Source: Candidatus Dormiibacterota bacterium
Lineage (GTDB): Bacteria > Chloroflexota > Dormibacteria > Aeolococcales > Aeolococcaceae
Direction: 5' to 3'
Length of the DNA: 64,000 nucleotides
Assembly (NCBI GenBank): GCA_003153505.1
Contig: PLZA01000018.1
Coordinates: 1-64,000, forward strand
The position numbers were made by a program, and so were the translations under genes. Positions 1 to 7,104 of the stretch are shown here, one piece after another (position 1 is the stretch's first letter; each line of letters begins with the position of its first letter). The notes under the pieces are model-generated. The model was not told the DNA's origin. It did not search any database and saw only the letters and a program-made list of their open reading frames with translations.

Positions 1-420
1 TCCGCGCAGCTGGCCTCGCTGCAGACGCAGGCGGACATGTACCAGATCGACCAGATCGAGGTGACCTGGCACAAGGCCGCTTCGACGAAGGACCTCAATC
101 TGATGATGAGCATCTGGGCCGACAACGCCACGTTCCAGATCGGCACGCAGACCGCTTCAGGGACGGCCCAGATCCGAGCCATGTGGGTCCAATCAAAACC
201 CTTCCAGCCTCAGAACGACTGGGTGGACGAAACACCCGCCTACAAGAAGATCATCACCGTCAGCGGCAATACAGGCACGATCTACTTCGAGTGCCACTTC
301 GTCGACGTCCCCACCCGTAAGCTGGTCGCCGTTGTCGCCACCAATGCGGAAGTTGCCAAGATCAACGGCCGGTGGCTCATCACCAGCTCGCTCGGGTCAA
401 CGCCCGTCCTGAGCCCCTGA
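1..420 (+). CDS. NTF2/SnoaL-like protein, 5' end missing
   Basis: The frame is open from the first base of the window, so the start lies upstream; an internal ATG at 37 is not necessarily the true start. The visible 139 residues resemble a SnoaL/NTF2-like fold. They have an early helix with the usual 'W..A...KD...MM.IWADNATF' pattern (polyketide cyclase or ketosteroid isomerase type), then alternating beta strands ending in 'INGRWLITSS'. Such small cone-shaped domains bind or isomerise small molecules, and many have no known substrate. The stop lies one base before the TTG start of the histidine kinase, so it may be co-transcribed with the signalling genes. The substrate cannot be assigned. 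Confidence 0.6.
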   Translation, partial: SAQLASLQTQADMYQIDQIEVTWHKAASTKDLNLMMSIWADNATFQIGTQTASGTAQIRAMWVQSKPFQPQNDWVDETPAYKKIITVSGNTGTIYFECHFVDVPTRKLVAVVATNAEVAKINGRWLITSSLGSTPVLSP

Positions 421-421
421 T

Positions 422-2071
422 TTGCCAGCATTCCTGAGCCCGGCTGACAACGCGCTCGTGCGTGCCGTGGCGCGCGTGCCCGCCACGGTCAACCGCAAGC
501 TTCTCGTCGCCTTCGTCGGAATCGTTGTCTTGCTCGTCACGGTCGGCGTTCTCGGTCTCCGCGTCCTCGGCGACGCGAACGACCGCGTCGACACGCTCGG
601 GAAGCTGCAACAGCGGACCGTGGCATATCAGAACCTCAAGACCGACGTCGTCTTCCTGGGCAACCTCATGGCGCTGCGGGTGAATAATGACTTCGCCAGC
701 ATCTTCTCGGGGGTGAACACGTCGCCGGCAGTCAGCCTGGCGGTTGACGGCATCATCCAGACCGCGAGCATCACGATCGGCCCAGCGTCAGACATCAGCC
801 AACTCGGCTTCGTGCCACCTCCTGAAGAGAGGAGCCTCCTGAGCCACATCGAGGTGGATTTCCGTCAATTCTCCAGCGTAATCACGCGGATCATCGCTTA
901 CGACAAGGGTGGACAAGCAAGCCAGGCTCAGCTGCTGCAGAACACCCACGGCAACGACCTCGCCACCGATTTGCTGCGTCGGGCGAACCAGCTCGTGCAC
1001 ACCGCTTCGGAGGACACCGCCAGCCTGATTACCATCAACACAAGTGCTTACGCGGACTCGCAGCACCTCTTCATCGGCGTCGCGGCGGCGAGCGTCGTGG
1101 TGGCCCTGCTCCTGGGCTTCGTCCTCTCCCGGTCCCTCGTCGGGCCGATCCGGAAGATGCACACCCAGCTGGAGGCGATCGCGTCGGGTGATTTCTCGGG
1201 CCACGTCGACGTCCCCAACCGCGACGAGCTCGGTGCCCTCGCCACGAACCTCAACCGTATGAACGACCAGCTGGGCCGCCTATATGGCGAACTCGAGACT
1301 GCGAGCCGGCACAAGTCGGAATTCCTCGCCAACATGTCGCACGAGCTGCGCACTCCCCTCAACGCGGTGATCGGTTTCTCGGAGGTGTTGCAGGACCGCC
1401 TGTTCGGCGATCTCAACGACAAGCAGGCGGAGTACGTCGCCGATATCCACGCCTCGGGGCGCCATCTGCTTGCACTGATCAACGACATCCTGGACCTCTC
1501 CAAGATCGAGGCAGGGAGGATGGATCTTCAGATCACGCCCTTTGCGCTCTCCGATCTCGTGCAGAACTCGGTGGCACTGTCGCGCGAGCGCGCCACGCGC
1601 GAGGGCATTGCGCTGGGGCTCGAGGTCGACCCGGGCATCGGCGTCATCGAGGCTGACGAGCGGATGCTCAAGCAGGTGCTGTTCAACCTGCTCTCCAACG
1701 CCTTGAAGTTCACACCCAGGGGTGGTCATGTCGCCGTCAACGCACATGCAGTCGGCGACGACGTGGTGGTCATCGTGCGCGATGATGGTGTCGGTATCGC
1801 GCCGGCGGACCAAGCCCGCATCTTTGAGGAGTTCCAGCAGGTCGGAACGGCCCACCTCCAGGAGGGCACGGGTCTGGGCCTCGCCATCTCGCGACGCTTC
1901 ATCGAGCTCCACGGCGGCAGCCTCCGCGTGGAGAGCGAACCCGGCCACGGCAGCACGTTCACCTTCACGCTTCCGCGCACCCAGGGCACCGCGATTCCAC
2001 CTGAGAGCAAAGCGCCTCCCCGCGTGGAAGTCGCCGCCATGGCGACCCACACGACGTCGCCACGCGCATGA
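422..2071 (+). CDS. Membrane sensor histidine kinase (HAMP-HisKA-HATPase)
   Basis: 549 aa from a TTG start; an in-frame GTG at 458 is an alternative. A first membrane helix lies at about residues 26-46. An extracytoplasmic region of roughly 165 residues follows, looking like a four-helix-bundle sensor, then a second membrane helix (about 217-236) and a HAMP linker. The H-box 'SHELRTPLNAVIGFSEVL' has phospho-acceptor His307. The N-box begins near residue 416 (LFNLLSNALKFTP) and the G boxes are DDGVGIAP and GTGLGLAISRRF. All ATP-binding and phosphotransfer motifs are intact. It overlaps the next gene by 4 bp (ATGA), so it probably phosphorylates the following receiver(s). The input signal is unknown. 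Confidence 0.93.
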   Translation: MPAFLSPADNALVRAVARVPATVNRKLLVAFVGIVVLLVTVGVLGLRVLGDANDRVDTLGKLQQRTVAYQNLKTDVVFLGNLMALRVNNDFASIFSGVNTSPAVSLAVDGIIQTASITIGPASDISQLGFVPPPEERSLLSHIEVDFRQFSSVITRIIAYDKGGQASQAQLLQNTHGNDLATDLLRRANQLVHTASEDTASLITINTSAYADSQHLFIGVAAASVVVALLLGFVLSRSLVGPIRKMHTQLEAIASGDFSGHVDVPNRDELGALATNLNRMNDQLGRLYGELETASRHKSEFLANMSHELRTPLNAVIGFSEVLQDRLFGDLNDKQAEYVADIHASGRHLLALINDILDLSKIEAGRMDLQITPFALSDLVQNSVALSRERATREGIALGLEVDPGIGVIEADERMLKQVLFNLLSNALKFTPRGGHVAVNAHAVGDDVVVIVRDDGVGIAPADQARIFEEFQQVGTAHLQEGTGLGLAISRRFIELHGGSLRVESEPGHGSTFTFTLPRTQGTAIPPESKAPPRVEVAAMATHTTSPRA

Positions 2072-2466
2072 CCACGCTTGCCGACGGTCAGCTGGTCCTC
2101 ATCGTCGAGGACAACGAGAAGAACCTCAAGCTCGCCCGCGACCTGTTGCGGTACCACGGCTTTCGCACCATCGACGCGCCGGACGCCGAGACCGGGCTTC
2201 GGATGGCATCGGATTTCAAGCCCAACATCGTCCTCATGGACATCGAATTGCCCGGCATGGACGGGGTGACGGCACTCGAACGCCTCCGGGCTGATCCGGC
2301 CATCGCCGGCATCGTTGTGGTGGCCTTCACTGCGTCGGTCATGCCGGTCGACCGGGACCGGTTCTCCCGGGCCGGCTTCGCCGGGATCATCGTGAAGCCG
2401 ATCGATGTGGCCATCTTTCCGCGCCAGGTGCTCGCGTATTGCAACGACTTGGCGGGAGACGGCTGA
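2068..2466 (+). CDS. Single-domain response regulator (CheY/DivK-like)
   Basis: 132 aa made only of a receiver domain. The acidic pocket is E14/D15, the phospho-acceptor is Asp58 in VLMDIELPG, and the conserved Thr88 and Lys110 (in VKPID) are present, so it should be phosphorylatable. There is no output domain. Such receivers usually act as phosphotransfer intermediates or by protein-protein contact. It starts inside the kinase stop (ATGA) and ends in a TGATG overlap with the cyclase gene. This places it between kinase and cyclase in one operon and suggests a short relay. Confidence 0.92.
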   Translation: MTTLADGQLVLIVEDNEKNLKLARDLLRYHGFRTIDAPDAETGLRMASDFKPNIVLMDIELPGMDGVTALERLRADPAIAGIVVVAFTASVMPVDRDRFSRAGFAGIIVKPIDVAIFPRQVLAYCNDLAGDG

Positions 2467-3575
2467 TGGATCGGGCTGCGCGCTTGCTGGTCGTCGATGA
2501 CACGCCGGCGAACGGGCGGCTGCTCGAGGCGATGCTCACACCACACGGCTACACGGTGGCTCTGGCGCTTTCTGGCGGAGAGGGACTCGCGAAGCTGCAC
2601 TCCGAGCCACCCGACCTTGTGCTCCTCGACATCCTCATGCCCGACATGACCGGGTACGACGTCTGCCGCCGGATTCGCGAGGATCCCGCGACGCAGCTCC
2701 TACCGGTCGTAATGCTGACCTCGAGTGGCGACCAGGACAAGGTGAACGCCATTGAGGCGGGAGCGGACGATTTCATCGGTCGACCTTTCAATCCGCAGGA
2801 GTTGCTCAGCCGGGTGCGCTCGCTGCTGCGGATCAAGGAGTACCACGACACGATCCAGAAGCAGACCGCTGAGCTTGCCGAGTGGAACCAGACCCTGGAG
2901 GAACGTGTCCAGAGTCAGCTCGGGCAACTCGAAGGTCTGGATCGGCTGCGCCGCTATTTCTCGGCGCCGGTCGCCGACGTGATCATGTCCGGAGGCGCGC
3001 AGCTGCTCGAGCCGCACCGGCGTGAGGTCACGATTCTCTTCTGCGATCTCAGAGGCTTCACCGCATTCGCTGCGAATGCGGAGCCCGAAGAGGTGATGGG
3101 CGCGCTCAGTCAGTTCTACGAAGCCGTCGGCGAGCTGATCCTCCGCTATGAGGCAACCCTCGAGCAGTTCGCCGGCGACTCGATCATGGCCATCTTCAAC
3201 GACCCGATGCCGTGCGTCGAGCACACCGCCACGGCGGTTCGTATGGCGGTCGAGATTCGCGAGCGTATGCAGGCGGTGACCGACGCCTGGCGACGCAATG
3301 GTTTCGACCTCGACGCGGGCATCGGCATCGCCGAGGGGTATGCGACCCTCGGCCGCGTCGGCTTCGAAGGACGGTTCGACTATCGCGCAACCGGGACCGT
3401 CGTCAACCTCGCATCGCGTCTGTGCTCCCAGGCGCTTGGCGGCCAGATCCTACTCTCCCCGCGCGCCTATGCGATCGTAACCGACCTCGTGAGCATCGAA
3501 TCGGTCGGCCCACTCCAGCTCAAGGGATTCCACGACCCTGTGAAGGCGTACAACGTGACGAGCCTCAGGGAGTAG
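2466..3575 (+). CDS. Receiver-linked class III adenylate cyclase
   Basis: 369 aa. I chose the ATG at 2466 because it overlaps the previous stop as TGATG and gives a compact receiver N-terminus. The receiver covers about residues 1-125, with D11/D12, phospho-acceptor Asp55 and a Thr in VVMLTSSG, but the usual Lys is Arg (IGRPFN). A coiled-coil linker (about 127-160) leads to a class III cyclase domain. The metal-binding aspartates are Asp194 (FCDLRGFT) and Asp238 (FAGDSIMAIF), and the transition-state Asn/Arg lie in VVNLASRL. The base-selecting position reads ATGTVVN, a Thr instead of Asp as in class IIIb cyclases. The usual Lys is replaced by Gln (EQFAGD). It probably makes cAMP under control of the upstream kinase; GMP cyclisation cannot be excluded. 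Confidence 0.88.
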   Translation: MDRAARLLVVDDTPANGRLLEAMLTPHGYTVALALSGGEGLAKLHSEPPDLVLLDILMPDMTGYDVCRRIREDPATQLLPVVMLTSSGDQDKVNAIEAGADDFIGRPFNPQELLSRVRSLLRIKEYHDTIQKQTAELAEWNQTLEERVQSQLGQLEGLDRLRRYFSAPVADVIMSGGAQLLEPHRREVTILFCDLRGFTAFAANAEPEEVMGALSQFYEAVGELILRYEATLEQFAGDSIMAIFNDPMPCVEHTATAVRMAVEIRERMQAVTDAWRRNGFDLDAGIGIAEGYATLGRVGFEGRFDYRATGTVVNLASRLCSQALGGQILLSPRAYAIVTDLVSIESVGPLQLKGFHDPVKAYNVTSLRE

Positions 3576-3925
3576 TTGCTGATGCCCGCGCTGTCCGGAT
3601 GACGGTCCCGTCAGGGCAGCGGGCTCCCAGCGACGGATGGCCTGGCGTCGGCACGATTCAGATACCCGCGGCCAACTCGACCTCGCCGCCTGGCTCGCTT
3701 CTCCAGCGGCGAGGGGGCTATCCGCCGGCTGTTCGGGCCGGTCTAACCATGGGGAGCGCCGAACCGGAGTGAGTCCACGACCACCTCCAATTCGTGTTCA
3801 TCCGTTGTCAGTCACCCACCTGACAACTCGCGGGGCCCATCGGTCGTGTGCGACGCCGATACGCTCCTACTGAACTGCGTTGGCGCGGCGGTCCAACCCT
3901 GGGGTTAATGGTCTCTGTCGGCCTA
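3576..3925. other. Non-coding stretch, nothing recognised
   Basis: No convincing gene, RNA or hairpin was seen. The short frames here do not resemble any family. The 3' part may belong to the eroded HNH gene that becomes recognisable at about 3926, since an adjacent frame reads CRPIFLD just before the HNH core. Confidence 0.5.
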
Positions 3926-4006
3926 TATTTTTGGATCGACGCCCACCACCTCCTGCAATGGGGGCACGGCGGGGAGACCAACCTCGAGAACCTCGTACTT
4001 CGCTAA
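3926..4006 (+). pseudogene. Relic of an HNH endonuclease (DUF222-HNH type)
   Basis: Translating this stretch gives the hallmark HNH core of the DUF222-associated family: IDAHHLLQW, then GHGGETNLENLVLR, ending at a TAA. The family pattern is roughly DAHHI-x-HW-x-x-GG-x-T-x-x-x-NLVLLC. The catalytic HH, the GG-x-T turn and the Asn of the N motif are all recognisable. No start, DUF222 domain or C-terminal half is present, and the frame breaks on both sides. The family is abundant in actinobacterial genomes and often sits near mobile DNA. This is a decayed fragment, not a functional gene. Confidence 0.72.
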
Positions 4007-4153
4007 TACAACCCCTGGTACCGGCGGGCGAGAACAGGGGTTGACCGCCACGAATATCACCTCCGTCAGCCCACTCAAAGTGCGGCAGCACATGTATTGA
4101 CCGGGGAAGCGCCAGGCAAGACCATCCTGCGGTTGCACCACCCTGCCTAGGGC

Positions 4154-4201
4154 GAGAGATGTGACCTTCGGCTCTAGGAGAGATGTGACCTTCGGCTCTA
4201 A
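4154..4201. repeat. Two tandem copies of a 24-bp unit
   Basis: The 23-bp string GAGAGATGTGACCTTCGGCTC plus TA occurs at 4154-4176 and again at 4178-4200, a perfect direct tandem repeat with 24-bp period. It lies between the two HNH relics. It may be the edge of an eroded mobile element, but I could not match it to a named insertion sequence. Confidence 0.85.
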
Positions 4202-4220
4202 CGGGAAGGCCGGGTAGTGG

Positions 4221-4351
4221 TCAGTTTGAATGTGGGCCGGGCAGGAGCGGATCTTGTGGAGACGCCCTGCCCGGCCTTGACGCGTGAGCTTAGAGAAAGC
4301 AGAGCGTCTATCACAACCAGCGGTAAGTCCGGGGAGTGCCTCAGTTTGAAT
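4221..4351. repeat. Paired 11-bp direct repeats 120 bp apart
   Basis: TCAGTTTGAAT occurs at 4221-4231 and 4341-4351, exactly 120 bp start to start, with similar context (AGTG before, GGG shortly after). The enclosed segment has no recognisable gene. The arrangement could be a duplicated regulatory or element-end sequence. Confidence 0.6.
4235..4276. repeat. 11-bp perfect inverted repeat (hairpin)
   Basis: The arms GGCCGGGCAGG (4235-4245) and CCTGCCCGGCC (4266-4276) can form a GC-rich stem with a 20-nt loop. No T-run follows, so it is not a typical intrinsic terminator. It sits inside the 120-bp interval bounded by the 11-bp direct repeats. Confidence 0.65.
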
Positions 4352-4515
4352 CGGGTCGTGTCGAGCCGGGCCGCTCGCGGGTGCTCGTGATCTCGTTGAG
4401 CGTCCCGCAGGAGAAGCATTTGATAACGATGTTCTCGAGCTGCCCGGGCAACGTCTTCTCGAACGTGAGCAACGGGCTCGCCGCCCAGTCAGCGCGGAAC
4501 GGCCTTACGCACTGA

Positions 4516-4635
4516 GGCCACACGAATAACGGCAACCTGGTCTCCCTCTGTCGGCCGCACCATCGCGCGGTGCATGAGCAGGGTTGGCGCATCCACAGCG
4601 CTGAGGGAGTTGCAGTAGTGGAGCCGCCACCCTGA
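4516..4635 (+). pseudogene. Second relic of an HNH endonuclease, C-terminal part
   Basis: One frame reads GHTNNGNLVSLCRPHH, then RAVHEQGWRIHSAEG, and ends at TGA (4633-4635). This matches the end of the DUF222-associated HNH domain (GG-x-T-x-x-x-NLV-x-LC-x-x-HH-x-x-VHE-x-GW). Just upstream the frame has TGA where the family usually has the Trp of the 'HW' motif, suggesting a TGG to TGA change. It covers the NLV region that the relic at 3926 also covers. The two are therefore remains of two separate gene copies, not halves of one. Confidence 0.7.
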
Positions 4636-4758
4636 GCGCAGACATTGCGGAGGTCATCGCAATGAATCCTGCCGACTACACGGACGCGTCACGCACGCTT
4701 GGCGACGCGTGCTGAGCAGCGCGAAACCGCGCTCGCGGTAGCAGCAGATCAGCTCCAC

Positions 4759-5652
4759 CTAACTCGGGAGCGCGGGCGCCTCAAGCTGCAGCACGATGTC
4801 GATATCGACCGTGTGCCAGGATCCCTGGATCCCTGCAGGTGCACTGTCGGCAGCAGGATCGTGCGCGACGAGCTTCCGCACCAGCGACTGCTTCACACCG
4901 AAGACGGCATCGGAGTCGAGGTACGGGCTCTCCGAATCGAACACGTGGGTCGTCACCGGGACATATCCCTCGGCGGAGATGATGAAGTGGATGTGCGCCG
5001 GGCGCCAGGGATGACGGCCGGTCGCGTGGAGCATCCTGCCAACTGGGCCGTCATCGGGTATCGGGTAGTCCACCGGTCGCACGGTGCGGAAGGCGAACGC
5101 GCCGTCGGCGTCGGTGCGGAAGCGGCCGCGCAGGTTCTCCGGTGTCTGCGCGCCATCCTGGACCGCATAGAGTCGATTGGTCGCGTTCTGCCACACGTCG
5201 ACGGTGGCGCCCGGGAGCGGCAGGCCCGCTGTGTCCCGGACATGGCCGCTGACCAGCAGCGGTTGGGCGCCGAGGTCGTCGGTGATCGCGTCGCCGTTGG
5301 AACGCCAGGGGGAACCCTCGACGTAGAACGGCCCGAGCACCGTCGATTCGGTCGCGCCGCTGCCGGATCCGTGGTGGATGAGGTCGACGAGCATCGACAG
5401 CCCCAGCGTGTCCGACAGCAGGATGAATTCCTGACGCCGATCGGTGGTGATATGCCCGACATCGGTCAGAAAGCGAATAGCCGCAAGCCACTCCGCCTCG
5501 GTGACCGACTCTTCGACGGCGAACTCGTGCAGATGGCGAACCAGCGCGGCGACGAGTTCGCGCAACCGTGGATCGGGGCAGTTGTCGAAGCTGGCCAGCA
5601 CCTGCCGCATGAAATCACGTGCTGAAGTTCCAGCCGCTGTTACGTCGTCCAT
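4759..5652 (-). CDS. Hydroxyquinol 1,2-dioxygenase (intradiol)
   Basis: 297 aa from the ATG at 5652. Upstream in-frame codons fall inside pobA and are not used. An N-terminal helical dimerisation domain precedes the intradiol beta-sandwich. The non-haem Fe(III) ligands are visible as Tyr162 (NRLYAVQD), Tyr196 (PVDYPIPDDGP), His220 and His222 (RPAHIHF). The segment ATGRHPWRPAHIHF and the PYLDSDAVFGVK motif favour the hydroxyquinol branch over catechol dioxygenase. The expected reaction is ring cleavage of 1,2,4-trihydroxybenzene to maleylacetate in the cytoplasm. The gene overlaps the 3' end of pobA by 13 bp (translational coupling). No maleylacetate reductase is in the window, and catechol or chlorocatechol activity remains possible. 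Confidence 0.88.
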   Translation of the reverse strand: MDDVTAAGTSARDFMRQVLASFDNCPDPRLRELVAALVRHLHEFAVEESVTEAEWLAAIRFLTDVGHITTDRRQEFILLSDTLGLSMLVDLIHHGSGSGATESTVLGPFYVEGSPWRSNGDAITDDLGAQPLLVSGHVRDTAGLPLPGATVDVWQNATNRLYAVQDGAQTPENLRGRFRTDADGAFAFRTVRPVDYPIPDDGPVGRMLHATGRHPWRPAHIHFIISAEGYVPVTTHVFDSESPYLDSDAVFGVKQSLVRKLVAHDPAADSAPAGIQGSWHTVDIDIVLQLEAPALPS

Positions 5653-6815
5653 TCGTACCCCACGTAATTCTCCGCGAGACTCGTCGACGCCGCACGAGAG
5701 TCGACCGTGTAGGCGAGTTGGGCAAGCTGCAAGCGTGTCTGGTAGGCGTCGCTGTTCGGGAAGCGGTGCAGCATCGAGGTCATCCACCACGAGAAATGGT
5801 GCGCTCTCCAGACTCGGCGGAGGCAGCTGCTGGAGTACTCGTTGAGTAACCGCGTGTCGCCACCTTTGTAGAACGACGCCACAGCGTCGGCGAGAATGCT
5901 CACGTCGCGAAGCGCAAGGTTCATGCCCTTGGCGCCGGTGGGCGGCACGATGTGGGCCGCGTCGCCGCTGAGAAACAGGCGTCCGAACTGCATGGGTTCG
6001 ACGACGAAGCTGCGCATTGCCGAGATCCCCTTCTCGGTGACAGGGCCATCGGCGAGCGACCAGCCGTCGGCCGCGAGCCTGGTCTGCAGCTCGGTCCAGA
6101 TGCGTGCATCCGACCAGTCGCCGATGCGCTCGTCCGCGGGCACCTGCAGGTACAGGCGGCTCACCGTCGGCGACCGCATGCTGAGCAGTGCAAACCCGCG
6201 CTCGTGGTAGGAGTAGATCAGCTCCTCGCTCGACGGGGCGACGCCTGCGAGGATTCCGAGCCAGGAGAACGGGTATTTCCGCTCATAGGTGGTCAGCACC
6301 CCGGCCGGGATGCTGTCCCGCGAGACGCCGTGGAAGCCGTCGCAGCCTGCGATGATGTCGCACTCGATCGTCATGCTTGCGCCATCGAGGAGGAAGGTGA
6401 CCGACGGCCGTTCGGACTTGAGATCGTGCAGTCGGACATCGCTCGCCTCGAAGAGGATCGGGTGACCTGCCGACAGCCGGATCGCGATCAGGTCTTTGAC
6501 GATCTCCTGCTGCCCGTACACGGTGATGCCACGACCGCCGGTGAGCGCGCCGAAGTCGATGCGGTGGTCGCGTCCGCCGAACCGCAGCTCGATGCCGTGG
6601 TGCACGAGGCCCTCACTGCGCATCCTCGCTCCGACTCCGGTCGAATCGAGAAGGTCCGCGCTGGCCTGCTCGAGCACGCCGGCACGAACACGGTGCGCGA
6701 CGTACCCCCGTGCGCGCGACTCGATGACCATCGACTCGATGCCCTCGAGGCTCAGCAGATGAGCGAGCATGAGCCCTGCCGGCCCCGCACCGATGATCGC
6801 GACCTGGGTGCGCAC
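5640..6815 (-). CDS. pobA: 4-hydroxybenzoate 3-monooxygenase
   Basis: 391 aa, close to the usual 394 aa. The start is GTG at 6815, because a stop lies three codons upstream in frame. The FAD-binding GAGPAG (residues 9-14), the DG motif in AGCDGFHG and the GD motif in FLSGDAAHIVPPTGAKG are all present. So are the PobA substrate-pocket stretch ALLSMRS, the nearby Tyr (RLYLQV), FSWWMTSMLHRFP and the C-terminal ENYVGYE. It hydroxylates 4-hydroxybenzoate to protocatechuate with NAD(P)H and O2, feeding the divergent pca operon. The coenzyme-selecting loop (ESRARGYVAHRVRAG) differs from the Pseudomonas enzyme, so NADH versus NADPH preference is open. It forms a two-gene operon with the dioxygenase. 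Confidence 0.95.
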   Translation of the reverse strand: MRTQVAIIGAGPAGLMLAHLLSLEGIESMVIESRARGYVAHRVRAGVLEQASADLLDSTGVGARMRSEGLVHHGIELRFGGRDHRIDFGALTGGRGITVYGQQEIVKDLIAIRLSAGHPILFEASDVRLHDLKSERPSVTFLLDGASMTIECDIIAGCDGFHGVSRDSIPAGVLTTYERKYPFSWLGILAGVAPSSEELIYSYHERGFALLSMRSPTVSRLYLQVPADERIGDWSDARIWTELQTRLAADGWSLADGPVTEKGISAMRSFVVEPMQFGRLFLSGDAAHIVPPTGAKGMNLALRDVSILADAVASFYKGGDTRLLNEYSSSCLRRVWRAHHFSWWMTSMLHRFPNSDAYQTRLQLAQLAYTVDSRAASTSLAENYVGYEWTT

Positions 6816-6953
6816 GCATGAATGCTAGAAGGGGAAGGGCCTGCGCCCGCGCTGCACGGGCGATCAGGCTCTCGACGAAGTTGACGCCGCCTGCGTTGAC
6901 GAGGGCGTCCTCCTGGGACGTGGCTAGCCCCCCGCACTACCCGATGGCCGAGT

Positions 6954-6989
6954 GTTCGCATAACGAACCCACGTTCTCTGAATGAACGT
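6954..6989. promoter_or_regulatory. Paired palindromes, candidate IclR (PcaR/PobR-type) operator
   Basis: GTTCG-CATAA-CGAAC (6954-6968) is followed three bases later by ACGTTC-TCTGAAT-GAACGT (6971-6989). That gives four GTTC/GAAC half-sites in 36 bp between the divergent pobA and pca operons. The first site has the same architecture as the 15-bp GTTCGATAATCGCAC element reported for Pseudomonas PcaR. An IclR-family gene closes the pca operon, so it is the natural binding candidate. Regulation is inferred, not shown. Confidence 0.6.
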
Positions 6990-7058
6990 ATCACATATCC
7001 TTGTGAGGGCAGGCAAGCCCCCGGGGCACCTGCCGAAGGCCCGAATCAAAACGCTAAG

Positions 7059-7073
7059 GTTCGGGGTACGAGT
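7059..7073. promoter_or_regulatory. Third, imperfect GTTCG-N5-CGA site
   Basis: GTTCG-GGGTA-CGAGT repeats the spacing of the 6954 site with two altered bases in the right half. It lies about 30 bp before the pcaI start, where an IclR regulator could contact RNA polymerase. Confidence 0.4.
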
Positions 7074-7104
7074 GTGCGCTACGCGAACATGTTGATCCGT
7101 GACC

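Noticed and set aside
4341-4592. Minus-strand 83-codon frame with two Cys between the HNH relics
   Set aside because: Its start region is antisense to the second HNH relic and I see no recognisable domain or ribosome site.
4699-5625. Long plus-strand open frame opposite the hydroxyquinol dioxygenase
   Set aside because: It is antisense to a gene with all four iron ligands conserved, and its own translation is Arg/Val-rich without any family pattern.
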